Shown here: piece after piece, positions 8,750-17,023 of the stretch
Position numbering within the stretch: position 1 is the stretch's first letter
How the letters are laid out: every line of letters starts with the position of its first letter
Assembly: GCF_002899455.1 (NCBI RefSeq)
Contig: NZ_PPFB01000001.1
Location: 5,982,001-6,046,000 of the forward strand
Reading direction: 5' to 3'
DNA from: Streptomyces sp. DH-12
GTDB lineage: Bacteria > Actinomycetota > Actinomycetes > Streptomycetales > Streptomycetaceae
DNA length: 64,000 bases
Position numbers and translations under genes: made by a program
The notes under the pieces: model-generated
What the model was told of the DNA's origin: nothing
What the model saw: the letters and a program-made list of their open reading frames with translations, nothing else
Databases searched by the model: none

Positions 8750-10123
8750 ATGACACGCGCCATCACCCTGCACGACGTGAGCAAGTCCTACACGCGAGGT
8801 GTTCGCGTGGTGGACCGGTTGTCCCTGGCCGTCGCCCCCGGCGAGTTCCTGGTGCTGCTCGGCCCGTCCGGCTGCGGGAAGTCCACCGTGCTGCGGATGA
8901 TCGCGGGGCTGGAGGAGATCGACGAGGGCAGCCTGTTCCTCGACGGCGAGTACGCCAACGACCGGTCCCCGTCCGAGCGGGACATGGCGATGGTGTTCCA
9001 GAATTTCGCCCTCTACCCGAGCATGACCAGCCGGGACAACATCGGCTTCCCCCTGCGCATCGAGGCGCCCGGCGACGACCCGGCGCCCAAGGTGGACGCC
9101 ACCGCCCGGATGCTGGGCATCGAGGACCTCCTCGACCGCTTCCCCGCCCAGCTGTCCGGCGGCGAACGCCAACGGGTCGCGATGGGCCGGGCCATCGCCC
9201 GCCGCCCCTCCGCGTTCCTGATGGACGAGCCGCTGTCCAACCTCGACGCCAAGCTCCGCAACCACGTACGCGCGGAGATCTCCCAGCTCACCCGGCGGTT
9301 GGGCGTCACCACCGTCTACGTCACCCACGACCAGTCCGAGGCGATGTCGCTCGGCGACCGGGTCGCCGTGCTGCGCGGCGGCGTCCTCCAGCAGGTCGGC
9401 ACGCCCCGCGCGGTGTACTCGTTGCCCGAGAACGTCTTCGTCGCCGCGTTCATCGGCACCCCGCGCATCAACCTGCTGCGCGGGCTGGTCCGCGCCCCGC
9501 TGGACGGGGCGATGACCGTCCGCCTCGGCAAGCAGTTCCTGCGGCTGCCCGAACCGCTGTCCCTGGACCACCAGTTGCTGCGGGTGCAGCAGGGCCGCGA
9601 GGTGATCGTGGGCCTGCGTTCCGAGGCCGTGCGGATCGCCAAGCCGTCCGCCGCGCGCCCCGGCGAGGTGGCGCTCACCGGCCTGGTGGAGCACCTGGAG
9701 TTCCAGGGGCACGAGGTGCTGGTGCACTTCGACACCGGCTCCCGCCCCGCCGTCGTCCCCGAACTGGAGGCCCCGCGGCCGAGCCCCGGCCGCCCCGCCC
9801 GGCGCCGCCGCCGCGAGGGCGGCACGGTGCTGGAACGCCTCCGGGAGCGCGCCGGCGGCCGCCGCGCGGGCGCCGAGCGTACGAGCGCCGTGGCCACGCT
9901 GGACGGGCCCGGACGGCCGGACCCCGCCGCGGTGTCGCCCGTCCCCGCTTCGGCCGAGCCCCGGGCCCCCGGCGACCTCATCGTCCGCACCACCCCCGAC
10001 ATCCGGCTGCGGCACGGCATGCAGGTGCCGCTCCTGGTCGATCTCGCCCACCTGTTCGTCTTCGACCAGCACGGTCAGCGGATCTGCCCCAGCCCGGACC
10101 GGCTGCCCGACCTGGAGGAGTGA
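8750..10123 (+). CDS. ABC transporter ATP-binding protein of the UgpC/MalK type with an unusual C-terminal insertion
   Basis: 457 residues. The ATPase domain has Walker A GPSGCGKST, Q-loop VFQNFALYP, signature LSGGERQRVAMGRA, Walker B AFLMDEPLSNLD and the switch His in YVTHD. The TOBE-type regulatory region after residue 240 fits importers of sugars or glycerol phosphate. About residues 340-407, inside that region, is a Pro/Arg/Ala-rich stretch with ARRRRRE that normal MalK proteins lack; the domain then resumes with RTTPDIRLRHGMQVPLLVD. No permease or binding protein is adjacent, so it may serve transporters encoded elsewhere, as MsiK does. The start ATG is preceded by a GGGGGC run. Confidence 0.9.
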   Translation: MTRAITLHDVSKSYTRGVRVVDRLSLAVAPGEFLVLLGPSGCGKSTVLRMIAGLEEIDEGSLFLDGEYANDRSPSERDMAMVFQNFALYPSMTSRDNIGFPLRIEAPGDDPAPKVDATARMLGIEDLLDRFPAQLSGGERQRVAMGRAIARRPSAFLMDEPLSNLDAKLRNHVRAEISQLTRRLGVTTVYVTHDQSEAMSLGDRVAVLRGGVLQQVGTPRAVYSLPENVFVAAFIGTPRINLLRGLVRAPLDGAMTVRLGKQFLRLPEPLSLDHQLLRVQQGREVIVGLRSEAVRIAKPSAARPGEVALTGLVEHLEFQGHEVLVHFDTGSRPAVVPELEAPRPSPGRPARRRRREGGTVLERLRERAGGRRAGAERTSAVATLDGPGRPDPAAVSPVPASAEPRAPGDLIVRTTPDIRLRHGMQVPLLVDLAHLFVFDQHGQRICPSPDRLPDLEE

Positions 10124-10155
10124 GCGCGGCGCGCGACCGCCCCCCTGGCGCGGAA

Positions 10156-10175
10156 AAACTAACATCGCTAGTTTA
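10156..10175. promoter_or_regulatory. Operator-like palindrome before the aldehyde dehydrogenase operon
   Basis: AAACTAAC-ATC-GCTAGTTT is an inverted repeat with a single mismatch, 40 bp before the aldehyde dehydrogenase start. The same 8-3-8 layout is found at 14576-14594 next to a tetR gene, which suggests that this TetR controls both places. Confidence 0.65.
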
Positions 10176-10214
10176 GGTGTCCGCACAGGACGCCCCCGCC
10201 CCGGAGGAAGCGCG

Positions 10215-11603
10215 ATGAAGGCATACGACGGCATGTACATCGACGGCGCCTGGCGCCCCGCCGCCGGCCCCGACGTGATCGAGGTCGTCGACCCGGCCGA
10301 CGAACAGGTGATCGCCACCGTCCCCGCGGGCACCGTGGAGGACGTCGACGCCGCCGTGCGCGCCGCCCGCGCGGCCCTCTCCGCCTGGGCGGCCACCCCG
10401 CCCGCCGAGCGCGCGGCCCGCCTCACCGCGCTGCGGGACCAGCTGCACGCCCGCCGGGACGAGATCGCCGCGACGGTCACCGCCGAACTCGGCGCGCCCG
10501 AGAAGCTCGCCCGGACCGTCCACGCCGGCGTGCCGGTCGCGGTCGCCGGCTCGTACGCCGAACTGGCCGCGACGTACTCCTTCGAGGAGAGGACGGGCAA
10601 CTCGACCGTGTTCCACGAACCGGTCGGCGTGGTCGGCGCGATCACCCCGTGGAACTACCCGCTGCACCAGATCGTCGCCAAGGCCGCCCCCGCCCTCGCG
10701 GCCGGCTGCACCATCGTGGTCAAGCCCGCCGAGAACACCCCGCTGGTCGCCCGGCTCTTCGCCGAGTGCGTGCACGAGGCCGGGATCCCGGCGGGCGTGT
10801 TCAACCTGGTCACCGGCCTGGGCCCGGTGGCAGGGCAGGCGCTCGCCGAGCACCCGGACGTCGACCTGCTCTCCTTCACCGGCTCCACCGCCGTCGGCCG
10901 CCGGATCGGCGCGATCGCCACCGGCATGGTGAAGCGGGTCGCCCTGGAGCTCGGCGGCAAGTCCGCCAACGTCGTCCTGCCCAGCGCCGACCTGGCCCGC
11001 GCGGTCAACGTCGGCGTCGCCAACGTGATGTCCAACTCCGGCCAGACGTGCAGCGCGTGGACCCGCATGCTGGTCCACCGCGACCGGTACGACGAGGCCG
11101 TGGAGCTGGCCGCGGCGGCCGCCGCCAAGTACGGCGACCGCATCGGCCCCCTGGTCAGCGCCCGGCAGCGGGACCGGGTGCGCGGCTACATCGAGAAGGG
11201 CGTCGCCGAGGGCGCCCGCCTGGCCGCGGGCGGTCCCGAGGCGCCGCGCCCGCAGGGCTACTACGTCAGCCCCACCGTCTTCGCGGACGTCACCCCGGAG
11301 ATGACGATCGCCCAGGAGGAGATCTTCGGCCCCGTGCTGTGCGTGCTGCGCTACGAGGACGAGGAGGACGCCCTGCGCATCGCCAACGGCACCGTCTACG
11401 GCCTGGCCGGAGCCGTCTGGGCCGGCGACGAGGCGGAGGCCGTCGCCTTCGCCCGCCGCATGGACACCGGCCAGGTCGACATCAACGGCGGCCGGTTCAA
11501 CCCGCTGGCCCCCTTCGGGGGATACAAGCAGTCGGGCGTGGGCCGCGAACTCGGCGTCCACGGTCTGACCGAGTACCTGCAGACCAAGTCCCTCCAGTTC
11601 TAG
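10215..11603 (+). CDS. NAD(P)-dependent aldehyde dehydrogenase
   Basis: 462 residues. It oxidises an aldehyde to the acid. The catalytic Cys279 is in NSGQTCSAW and the general base Glu245 in LELGGKS; their 34-residue spacing is the family standard. The oxyanion Asn is in TPWNYPLHQ and the NAD loop in FTGSTAVGRR. The ATG is preceded by GGAGGAAGCGCG. The alcohol dehydrogenase gene follows after 7-16 bases, so the pair can take an alcohol to an acid through the aldehyde. The operator-like palindrome at 10156 lies just upstream. The substrate is unknown. Confidence 0.95.
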   Translation: MKAYDGMYIDGAWRPAAGPDVIEVVDPADEQVIATVPAGTVEDVDAAVRAARAALSAWAATPPAERAARLTALRDQLHARRDEIAATVTAELGAPEKLARTVHAGVPVAVAGSYAELAATYSFEERTGNSTVFHEPVGVVGAITPWNYPLHQIVAKAAPALAAGCTIVVKPAENTPLVARLFAECVHEAGIPAGVFNLVTGLGPVAGQALAEHPDVDLLSFTGSTAVGRRIGAIATGMVKRVALELGGKSANVVLPSADLARAVNVGVANVMSNSGQTCSAWTRMLVHRDRYDEAVELAAAAAAKYGDRIGPLVSARQRDRVRGYIEKGVAEGARLAAGGPEAPRPQGYYVSPTVFADVTPEMTIAQEEIFGPVLCVLRYEDEEDALRIANGTVYGLAGAVWAGDEAEAVAFARRMDTGQVDINGGRFNPLAPFGGYKQSGVGRELGVHGLTEYLQTKSLQF

Positions 11604-11619
11604 GGGAGTCGTGACCGCC

Positions 11620-12705
11620 ATGGCCGTACGAGCCGCCGTTCTGCCCGCCGTCGGCGCCCCGCTGGAGATCACCGGCGTCGACCTGCCCGACCCCGGACCC
11701 GGCGAGGTGCGCGTCCGCCTCGCCGCCGCCGGGGTGTGCCACTCCGACCTCTCCCTGTCCGACGGCACCATGCGCCTGCCCGTCCCGGCCGTCCTCGGCC
11801 ACGAGGGCGCCGGCACCGTCGTCGCCGTCGGCGAAGGCGTCACGCATGTCGCACCCGGAGACGGCGTCGTCCTCAACTGGGCGCCCTCCTGCGGCGCCTG
11901 CCCCGCCTGCGGGCGCGGCGAGGTGTGGCTGTGCGCGCACGCCCTGGACGGCGCCGCCCGGGTGCACGCCCGCCGCGCCGACGACGGCACCGACCTGCAC
12001 CCGGGCCTGAACGTGGCCGCGTTCGCCGAGGAGACCGTGGTGCCCGGCCCCTGCGTGCTGCCCGCCCCGGACGGCGTCCCCCTCGCCGACGCCGCCCTGC
12101 TGGGCTGCGCCGTCCTGACCGGCTACGGCGCGGTCCACCACGCCGCCCGGGTCCGCGCCGGCGAGACCGTCGCCGTGTTCGGCGTCGGGGGAGTGGGCCT
12201 CGCCGCGCTCCAGGCGGCCAGGATCGCGGGCGCCGGGACGATCGTCGCCGTGGACGTCTCCGCCGAGAAGGAGGAACTGGCCCGCGCGGCGGGCGCCACC
12301 GACTACGTCGTCGCCTCCGACACCACCGCCCGGCAGATCCGCGCCCTCACCGGGAAGCAGGGTGTGGACGTGGCGGTGGAGTGCGTCGGCCGGGCGACCA
12401 CCATCCGCACCGCCTGGGAGTCCACCCGGCGCGGCGGACGCACCACGGTCGTCGGCATCGGCGGCAAGGAGGAGAAGGTCTCCTTCCACGCCCTGGAGAT
12501 CTTCCACTGGGGCCGCACCCTCGCCGGCTGCGTCTACGGCAACTCCGACCCCGCCCGCGACCTCCCGGTCCTCGCCGGGCACATCCGCTCCGGCGCCTTC
12601 GACCTGGGCGCCCTGGTGACCGAGCGGATCACCCTGGACGGCATCCCGGCCGCCTTCGGCACCATGCTCGCCGGCAAGGGAGGCCGCGCCCTGGTGATCT
12701 TCTGA
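11620..12705 (+). CDS. Zinc-dependent alcohol dehydrogenase
   Basis: 361 residues from ATG 11620; GTG 11611 is in frame but lies only 2 bases after the GGGGAG ribosome site, so the ATG is preferred. Medium-chain fold: catalytic-zinc residues in GVCHSDLS and GHEGAGTV, the structural-zinc cysteines in CGACPACGRGEVWLC, and the NAD-binding GVGGVGL. It closes the operon with the aldehyde dehydrogenase, giving a two-step alcohol-to-acid route. It looks like the class that acts on primary or aromatic alcohols, but the substrate cannot be read from sequence. Confidence 0.93.
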   Translation: MAVRAAVLPAVGAPLEITGVDLPDPGPGEVRVRLAAAGVCHSDLSLSDGTMRLPVPAVLGHEGAGTVVAVGEGVTHVAPGDGVVLNWAPSCGACPACGRGEVWLCAHALDGAARVHARRADDGTDLHPGLNVAAFAEETVVPGPCVLPAPDGVPLADAALLGCAVLTGYGAVHHAARVRAGETVAVFGVGGVGLAALQAARIAGAGTIVAVDVSAEKEELARAAGATDYVVASDTTARQIRALTGKQGVDVAVECVGRATTIRTAWESTRRGGRTTVVGIGGKEEKVSFHALEIFHWGRTLAGCVYGNSDPARDLPVLAGHIRSGAFDLGALVTERITLDGIPAAFGTMLAGKGGRALVIF

Positions 12706-13138
12706 CGCGCCGCGGGCGGGAGGCCGTGGGCGGACCGCTCCCTCAGGTCCGGGTCGGCGATGCGGGGCGCCCCGAAGGCTCCCGCGCCGGCCGGTCCGCG
12801 CTCGATCAGGCCGTCGCCGCTCTCCCGCGTGAACCCGCGGCCGGCGACGACGGAGCCCCGGTCGTGCGCGCGGAAGCGGGTGAACGCGGCGAGGGTGTCC
12901 TCGGCGCCCGCGCCGGCTTCCGGGCCGGCCGGAAGGGGACACGCCAGGTCGCCGTCACCGGGCCGCTCGGGCGACCGGCCGTGGCCGGCCGGCGGTTCGG
13001 CGTCCGCGGTGAAGGCGCTCGCGCCGCCGGTACGCGGAGAGCTTCACGCAGGTCCGGCCGGCGTCGCCGCCGCAGGCGTCGGTGCGCCGGTCGAGGAACC
13101 GGGCGACGAGGTGGGACGCCCGGGCGTCGGCCTCCGCC
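12706..13138 (-). other. Intergenic region with possible decayed gene on the minus strand
   Basis: About 430 bases without an intact gene. On the minus strand two protein-like stretches follow each other in different frames: ARASHLVARFLDRRTDACGG near 13110, then DTLAAFTRFRAHDRGSVVAG near 12870. That pattern suggests a frameshifted remnant. I do not recognise the family. Confidence 0.3.
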
Positions 13139-13861
13139 TCAGCGGAGCACGGCCGCGTCGATCCCGAGCAGGCCGGCGAGCGCCCGTTCCCCGGCCCCGG
13201 TCACCTTCACGGCTCGCCCGGAGCCGATCCGCACGCACCAGCCCTGGTCCAGGGCGTGCCGGCACAGGGCCGCGCCCGCCGCTCCCGCGAGATGAGGGCG
13301 TCGCTCCGTCCAGTCCAGGCAGGCGCGGGCCAGCGGGCGCCGTCCGCGCCGGCCGAGGTCCACGCCCAGCGCGCCGAACCAGTCCAGCCCCGCGTCGGTG
13401 AGCGCGAACCCCGTGTCCTGGCGCAGCAGTCCGCGTGCGGTGAGGGCGTCGGTGACGGTGATGCCGAGGCGCCCGGCGAGATGGTCGTAGCAGGTGCGGC
13501 CGCGCGCCATGGCGGAGTCCGCGCCCGACTGCCGCAGACCGCGCGGCGGTTCGGCGGCGTCCGGGGCGAGCTGCGCGGTGAGGTCCTCCACGAGCTGCGC
13601 GACCCGGGCGTCGGCCAGCCGCACGTACCGGTGCCGTCCCTGCCGCTCCTCGGCCAGCAGCCCGCCGCCGACCAGCTTGCCCAGGTGCTCGCTGATCGTG
13701 GACGCGGCGACCCCGCAGTGCCGGGCGAGTTCACCCGCCGTCCAGGCCCGCCCGTCCAGCAGCGCCAGCAGACAGGCGGCCCGCGTCTCGTCCGCGACCA
13801 GCCCGGCGAGCCGTGCCAGCGCGCCCGCCCTGGGGTCCTTGGAGGTCATGCCCTCCAGCAT
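13139..13861 (-). CDS. ArsR-family winged-helix regulator
   Basis: 240 residues. The N-terminal winged helix (about 10-95) reads WTAGELARHCGVAASTISEHLGKLVGGGLL and RQGRHRYVRLAD, typical of ArsR/SmtB proteins. The C-terminal half extends the family's usual 100-120 residues and holds two cysteines (C121 in RTCYDHLAG and one in ALCRHALDQGWC); CYDHLAG is typical of long ArsR proteins in actinobacteria. No metal site is evident. It sits alone between a decayed stretch and a leftward TetR gene. Target unknown. Confidence 0.87.
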   Translation of the reverse strand: MLEGMTSKDPRAGALARLAGLVADETRAACLLALLDGRAWTAGELARHCGVAASTISEHLGKLVGGGLLAEERQGRHRYVRLADARVAQLVEDLTAQLAPDAAEPPRGLRQSGADSAMARGRTCYDHLAGRLGITVTDALTARGLLRQDTGFALTDAGLDWFGALGVDLGRRGRRPLARACLDWTERRPHLAGAAGAALCRHALDQGWCVRIGSGRAVKVTGAGERALAGLLGIDAAVLR

Positions 13862-13907
13862 GCGGCAGGGACGGTTCGGCGCTCGCCGACGTGTCCGGGC
13901 GGCGCCG

Positions 13908-14549
13908 TCAGGTGCGCTGCCGTACCTGCTCGTACTGGAGGGCCAGGCCGTCCAGCAGGGCCGTCAGGCCCGTTTCGAAGGCGCGTTCGTCGATCTTCTC
14001 CTGCTGCTCGGCCAGCAGGTGCGCCTGCCCGAGGTGCGGATAGTCGGCGGGGTCGTAGGCGCTCGCGTCGTCCACGAAGCCGCCGGCGAACGAGCCGAGC
14101 GCCGAGCCCATGATGAAGTACCGCATCAGCGCGCCGATGGACGTGGCCTGCGCGGGCGGCCAGCCCGCCTCGACCATCGCGCCGTAGGCCGCGTCGGCCA
14201 GCCGCAGCGCCGCCGGGCGACGGCCGGGGCCGCGGGCCAGCACCGGGACGATGTTGGGGTGGTCGCGCAGCGCGTCGCGGTAGGACACCGCCCAGTCGTG
14301 CAGCGCCGTCCGCCAGTCCCGGCCGTCCTCGAACATCGACAGGTCGACCTGCGCGCTCACCGAGTCCGCCACCGCCTCCAGGATCTCGTCCTTGGTGCGG
14401 AAGTGGTTGTAGAGCGACGGCCCGCTCACTCCCAGTTCGGCGGCCAGACGGCGGGTGGAGACCGCGGCCAGCCCCTCCGCGTCCACCAGCGCACGCGCCG
14501 TCTCGACGATCCGGTCGGTGCTGAGCAAGGGCTTGCGCGGTCGGGCCAT
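13908..14549 (-). CDS. TetR-family regulator, likely controls the divergent acyl-CoA dehydrogenase
   Basis: 213 residues from ATG 14549 (MARPRKPLLS); ATG 14558 three codons upstream is possible. The helix-turn-helix reads STRRLAAELGVSGPSLYNHFRTKDEIL, and the C-terminal domain resembles the TetR C-terminal class of tetracycline-like repressors. It is divergent from the acyl-CoA dehydrogenase, and the only palindrome between them (14576-14594) overlaps where both promoters must lie. A near-identical palindrome precedes the aldehyde/alcohol dehydrogenase operon, so that operon is a likely second target. Confidence 0.9.
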   Translation of the reverse strand: MARPRKPLLSTDRIVETARALVDAEGLAAVSTRRLAAELGVSGPSLYNHFRTKDEILEAVADSVSAQVDLSMFEDGRDWRTALHDWAVSYRDALRDHPNIVPVLARGPGRRPAALRLADAAYGAMVEAGWPPAQATSIGALMRYFIMGSALGSFAGGFVDDASAYDPADYPHLGQAHLLAEQQEKIDERAFETGLTALLDGLALQYEQVRQRT

Positions 14550-14575
14550 GGCGCACATAGTAGGGCTGCGGCACT

Positions 14576-14595
14576 AAACTAGCAGTGCTAATTTA
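14576..14595. promoter_or_regulatory. Operator-like palindrome between tetR and the acyl-CoA dehydrogenase
   Basis: AAACTAGC-AGT-GCTAATTT is an inverted repeat with one mismatch, in the divergent tetR/acyl-CoA dehydrogenase gap. It matches the site at 10156-10175 in arms and spacing. Confidence 0.7.
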
Positions 14596-14636
14596 CTCGT
14601 ACACGATCACGCGCGTCTCACATGGGGTGACTCGGG

Positions 14637-15788
14637 ATGAACCTGGAGCTGAGTGACGAGCAGGAGGCCGTGCGCCGGCTCGCCCGGGACTTCGTGCGGC
14701 GCGAGGTCACGCCGCACGCCGCCGCCTGGGACCGCGCGGAGGAGGTCGACCGGGGCATCGTGAAGAAGCTCGGCGAGATCGGCTTCCTCGGGCTGACGAT
14801 CGACGAGGAGTACGGCGGCTCGGGCGGTGACCACCTCGCGTACTGCCTGGTCACCGAGGAACTGGGGCGCGGCGACTCCTCCGTGCGCGGCATCGTCTCC
14901 GTCTCCCTCGGCCTGGTCGCCAAGACGATCGCCGCGTACGGCACCGAGGAGCAGAAGCGGACCTGGCTGCCGGGCCTGACCTCCGGTGCGTACGTCGGCT
15001 GCTTCGGCCTGACCGAGCCGGGCACCGGCTCCGACGCCGGCAGTCTCGCCACGCGGGCGGTGCGGGACGGCGACGAGTACGTCATCGACGGCGCCAAGAT
15101 GTTCATCACCAACGGCACCTGGGCGGACGTGGTGCTGCTCTTCGCGCGCTCCACCGACGCCCCCGGCCACAAGGGCGTCTCCGCCTTCCTCGTCCCCGCC
15201 GGCGCCCCCGGCCTGACCCGCCGCGCCGTGCACGGCAAGCTGGGGCTGCGCGGGCAGGCCACGGCCGAGCTGGTCCTCGACGGGGTGCGGGTGCCCGCGT
15301 CCGCGATGCTCGGCGAGGAGGGCAAGGGCTTCTCGGTCGCCATGTCCGCCCTGGCCAAGGGGCGGATGTCGGTCGCGGCCGGCTGCGTCGGCATCGCCCA
15401 GGCCGCGCTGGACGCGGCCGTGGGCTACGCGGGGGAGCGGGAGCAGTTCGGCAAGCCGATCGCGGGCCATCAGCTGGTCCAGGAGCTGATCAGCGACATC
15501 GCCGTCGACGTGGACGCGGCCCGGCTGCTGACCTGGCGGGTCGCCGATCTGATCGACCGGGGGAAGCCGTTCGCCGTGGAGTCCTCCAAGGCGAAGCTGT
15601 TCGCCTCGGAGGCGGCCGTCCGCGCCGCGAACAACGCGCTCCAGGTGTTCGGCGGGTACGGCTACATCGACGAGTACCCGGCGGGCAAACTCCTGCGCGA
15701 CGCGCGGGTGATGACGCTGTACGAGGGCACCAGCCAGATACAGAAGCTGGTCGTCGGGCGAGCGCTGACGGGGGTCTCGGCGTTCTGA
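14637..15788 (+). CDS. Acyl-CoA dehydrogenase
   Basis: 383 residues, the normal length. It introduces the alpha-beta double bond of an acyl-CoA using FAD. The FAD/substrate motifs CFGLTEPGTGSDAGS and FITNGTWADV are present. The catalytic base is Glu363 in LYEGTSQIQ, as in short/medium-chain enzymes. Gln/Arg FAD contacts sit in REQFGKPIAGHQ, and QVFGGYGYIDEYP is typical. Divergent from its presumed TetR repressor. Chain-length preference cannot be told. A 28-bp palindrome follows the stop. Confidence 0.95.
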   Translation: MNLELSDEQEAVRRLARDFVRREVTPHAAAWDRAEEVDRGIVKKLGEIGFLGLTIDEEYGGSGGDHLAYCLVTEELGRGDSSVRGIVSVSLGLVAKTIAAYGTEEQKRTWLPGLTSGAYVGCFGLTEPGTGSDAGSLATRAVRDGDEYVIDGAKMFITNGTWADVVLLFARSTDAPGHKGVSAFLVPAGAPGLTRRAVHGKLGLRGQATAELVLDGVRVPASAMLGEEGKGFSVAMSALAKGRMSVAAGCVGIAQAALDAAVGYAGEREQFGKPIAGHQLVQELISDIAVDVDAARLLTWRVADLIDRGKPFAVESSKAKLFASEAAVRAANNALQVFGGYGYIDEYPAGKLLRDARVMTLYEGTSQIQKLVVGRALTGVSAF

Positions 15789-15804
15789 GGGCGGAGCCGC
15801 CGAA

Positions 15805-15825
15805 CTGAGTACCGCCTGAGTACCG
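15805..15825. repeat. Direct repeat CTGAGTACCG, 11-bp period
   Basis: CTGAGTACCG occurs at 15805-15814 and 15816-15825, about one helical turn apart, just before the 28-bp palindrome and the yiaA-like gene. Possibly a binding site for a tandem-binding activator. Confidence 0.5.
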
Positions 15826-15826
15826 G

Positions 15827-15854
15827 GGCGGATGTGGCCGCGGCCACATCCGCC
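15827..15854. terminator. 28-bp perfect palindrome, likely terminator of the acyl-CoA dehydrogenase
   Basis: GGCGGATGTGGC-CGCG-GCCACATCCGCC is perfectly symmetric, 39 bp after the acyl-CoA dehydrogenase stop and 13 bp before the next start. It can fold as a 12-bp stem with a CGCG loop. Being fully palindromic, it could also be a protein-binding site for the downstream gene. Confidence 0.55.
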
Positions 15855-15867
15855 GATCCTGTTCCGC

Positions 15868-16155
15868 ATGAGCGAGACACCGGTCAAGCAGCAGAGCACG
15901 GCCGCCTTCTACGGTCAGGCCGTCGCATCCTTCGCCGTCGCCCTCGGCGCCACCGCCGTCGGCATCTACAACCTGCAGACGGACGCGTGGGTCCGCGCCT
16001 TCCTCGGCATCGCGGTCCTCTACCTGGTCACCTCCGCCTTCACCCTCGCCAAGGTGATCCGCGACCGCCAGGAGGCCGGGCAGATCGTCAACCGGGTCGA
16101 CCAGGCCCGCCTGGAGAAGCTGCTGGCCGAGCACGACCCGCTGCAGAAGCTCTGA
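15868..16155 (+). CDS. YiaA/YiaB-family small inner-membrane protein
   Basis: 95 residues from ATG 15868. Two hydrophobic segments (about 13-33 and 40-60) with the family pattern AFYGQAVASFAVALG and IYNLQTDAWVRAFLG are followed by a soluble helix ending DRQEAGQIVNRVDQARLEKL. The family's function is unknown; it is a two-span membrane protein. It has its own downstream hairpin, so it is probably a single-gene unit. Confidence 0.9.
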   Translation: MSETPVKQQSTAAFYGQAVASFAVALGATAVGIYNLQTDAWVRAFLGIAVLYLVTSAFTLAKVIRDRQEAGQIVNRVDQARLEKLLAEHDPLQKL

Positions 16156-16173
16156 GGCCGCGGTCGGCCGGTC

Positions 16174-16231
16174 GCGCCTACGGGGGACGGGCGCTGGGGT
16201 ACCCCCTCTGGGGGAGGCACCCCGTAGGCGC
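16174..16231. terminator. Nested hairpin after the YiaA-like gene
   Basis: Outer arms GCGCCTACGGGG (16174-16185) and CCCCGTAGGCGC (16220-16231) pair perfectly; inside them CCCCC and GGGGG form a second stem. It lies 20 bp past the stop, so it is a likely factor-independent terminator. Confidence 0.6.
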
Positions 16232-16318
16232 CGGGCTGCGCGAGCACCCCCGCCCCGCCGCACCGGGCGCGTCGCCAAGAGGCGCCCAGGAGCAGCACCC
16301 CCCGCTCGGCGGACGCGT

Positions 16319-16334
16319 CTAAGCGACCGCTCAC
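16319..16334. promoter_or_regulatory. Operator-like inverted repeat upstream of tetR
   Basis: CTAAGCGACCGCTCAC matches the perfect palindrome at 17526-17541 at 12 of 16 positions and lies 45 bp before the tetR start. Suggests autoregulation. Confidence 0.5.
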
Positions 16335-16378
16335 CCTTGCCGGTAGGATGGCGACCCTGTCAGCGAATGGGGTGAGCG

Positions 16379-17023
16379 ATGAGTACGGCGGAGGAGACGG
16401 CCGGCGGTGAGGCGCAGCCGTGGGGTGAGGTCACGCCCGACGCGGCCCGGCGACTGCTGCTCGCCGCCGTGGAGGCCTTCGCGGAGCGCGGCTACCACGC
16501 CACGACGACCCGCGACATCGCGGGCCGCGCCGGCATGAGCCCGGCCGCGCTCTACATCCACTACAAGACCAAGGAAGAGCTGCTTCACCGCATCAGCCGC
16601 ATCGGGCACGAGAAGGCGCTGGACATCCTGCGCACCGCGGCCCACGCGGAGGGCACCGCGACCGAGCGGCTCGCCGACGCGGTCAGCTCCTTCGTCCGCT
16701 GGCACGCACGCGGCCGCACCACCGCCAGGGTCGTGCAGTACGAACTGGACTCGCTGGGCCCCGACGCCCGCGCGGAGATCGTCGGCCTGCGCCGTCAGGT
16801 CGACGCCGAGGTGCGCGGCATCATCGAGGACGGTGTCCGCTCCGGCGAGTTCGACGTCCCCGACGTGCCGGGCACCACCCTCGCCGTGCTCTCCCTGTGC
16901 ATCGACGTGGCCCGCTGGTTCAACGTCGACGGGCCCCGCACCCCGGAGCAGGTCGGCGCGCTCTACGCCGACCTCGTGCTCCGGATGGTGGGGGCGAAGG
17001 ACACCGGGTCCGCTCAGAGGTAG
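16379..17023 (+). CDS. TetR-family regulator, likely of fatty-acid/acyl-CoA genes
   Basis: 214 residues; the ATG follows GGGGTGAGCG. The helix-turn-helix reads YHATTTRDIAGRAGMSPAALYIHYKTKEELLHRIS. The C-terminal domain (DAVSSFVRWHARGRTTARVVQYELDSL) resembles the TetR subgroup that controls acyl-CoA metabolism. Its 3' end overlaps the convergent MaoC-type gene by 10 bases. Similar inverted repeats upstream of both genes suggest that it represses itself and the MaoC gene. Confidence 0.9.
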   Translation: MSTAEETAGGEAQPWGEVTPDAARRLLLAAVEAFAERGYHATTTRDIAGRAGMSPAALYIHYKTKEELLHRISRIGHEKALDILRTAAHAEGTATERLADAVSSFVRWHARGRTTARVVQYELDSLGPDARAEIVGLRRQVDAEVRGIIEDGVRSGEFDVPDVPGTTLAVLSLCIDVARWFNVDGPRTPEQVGALYADLVLRMVGAKDTGSAQR

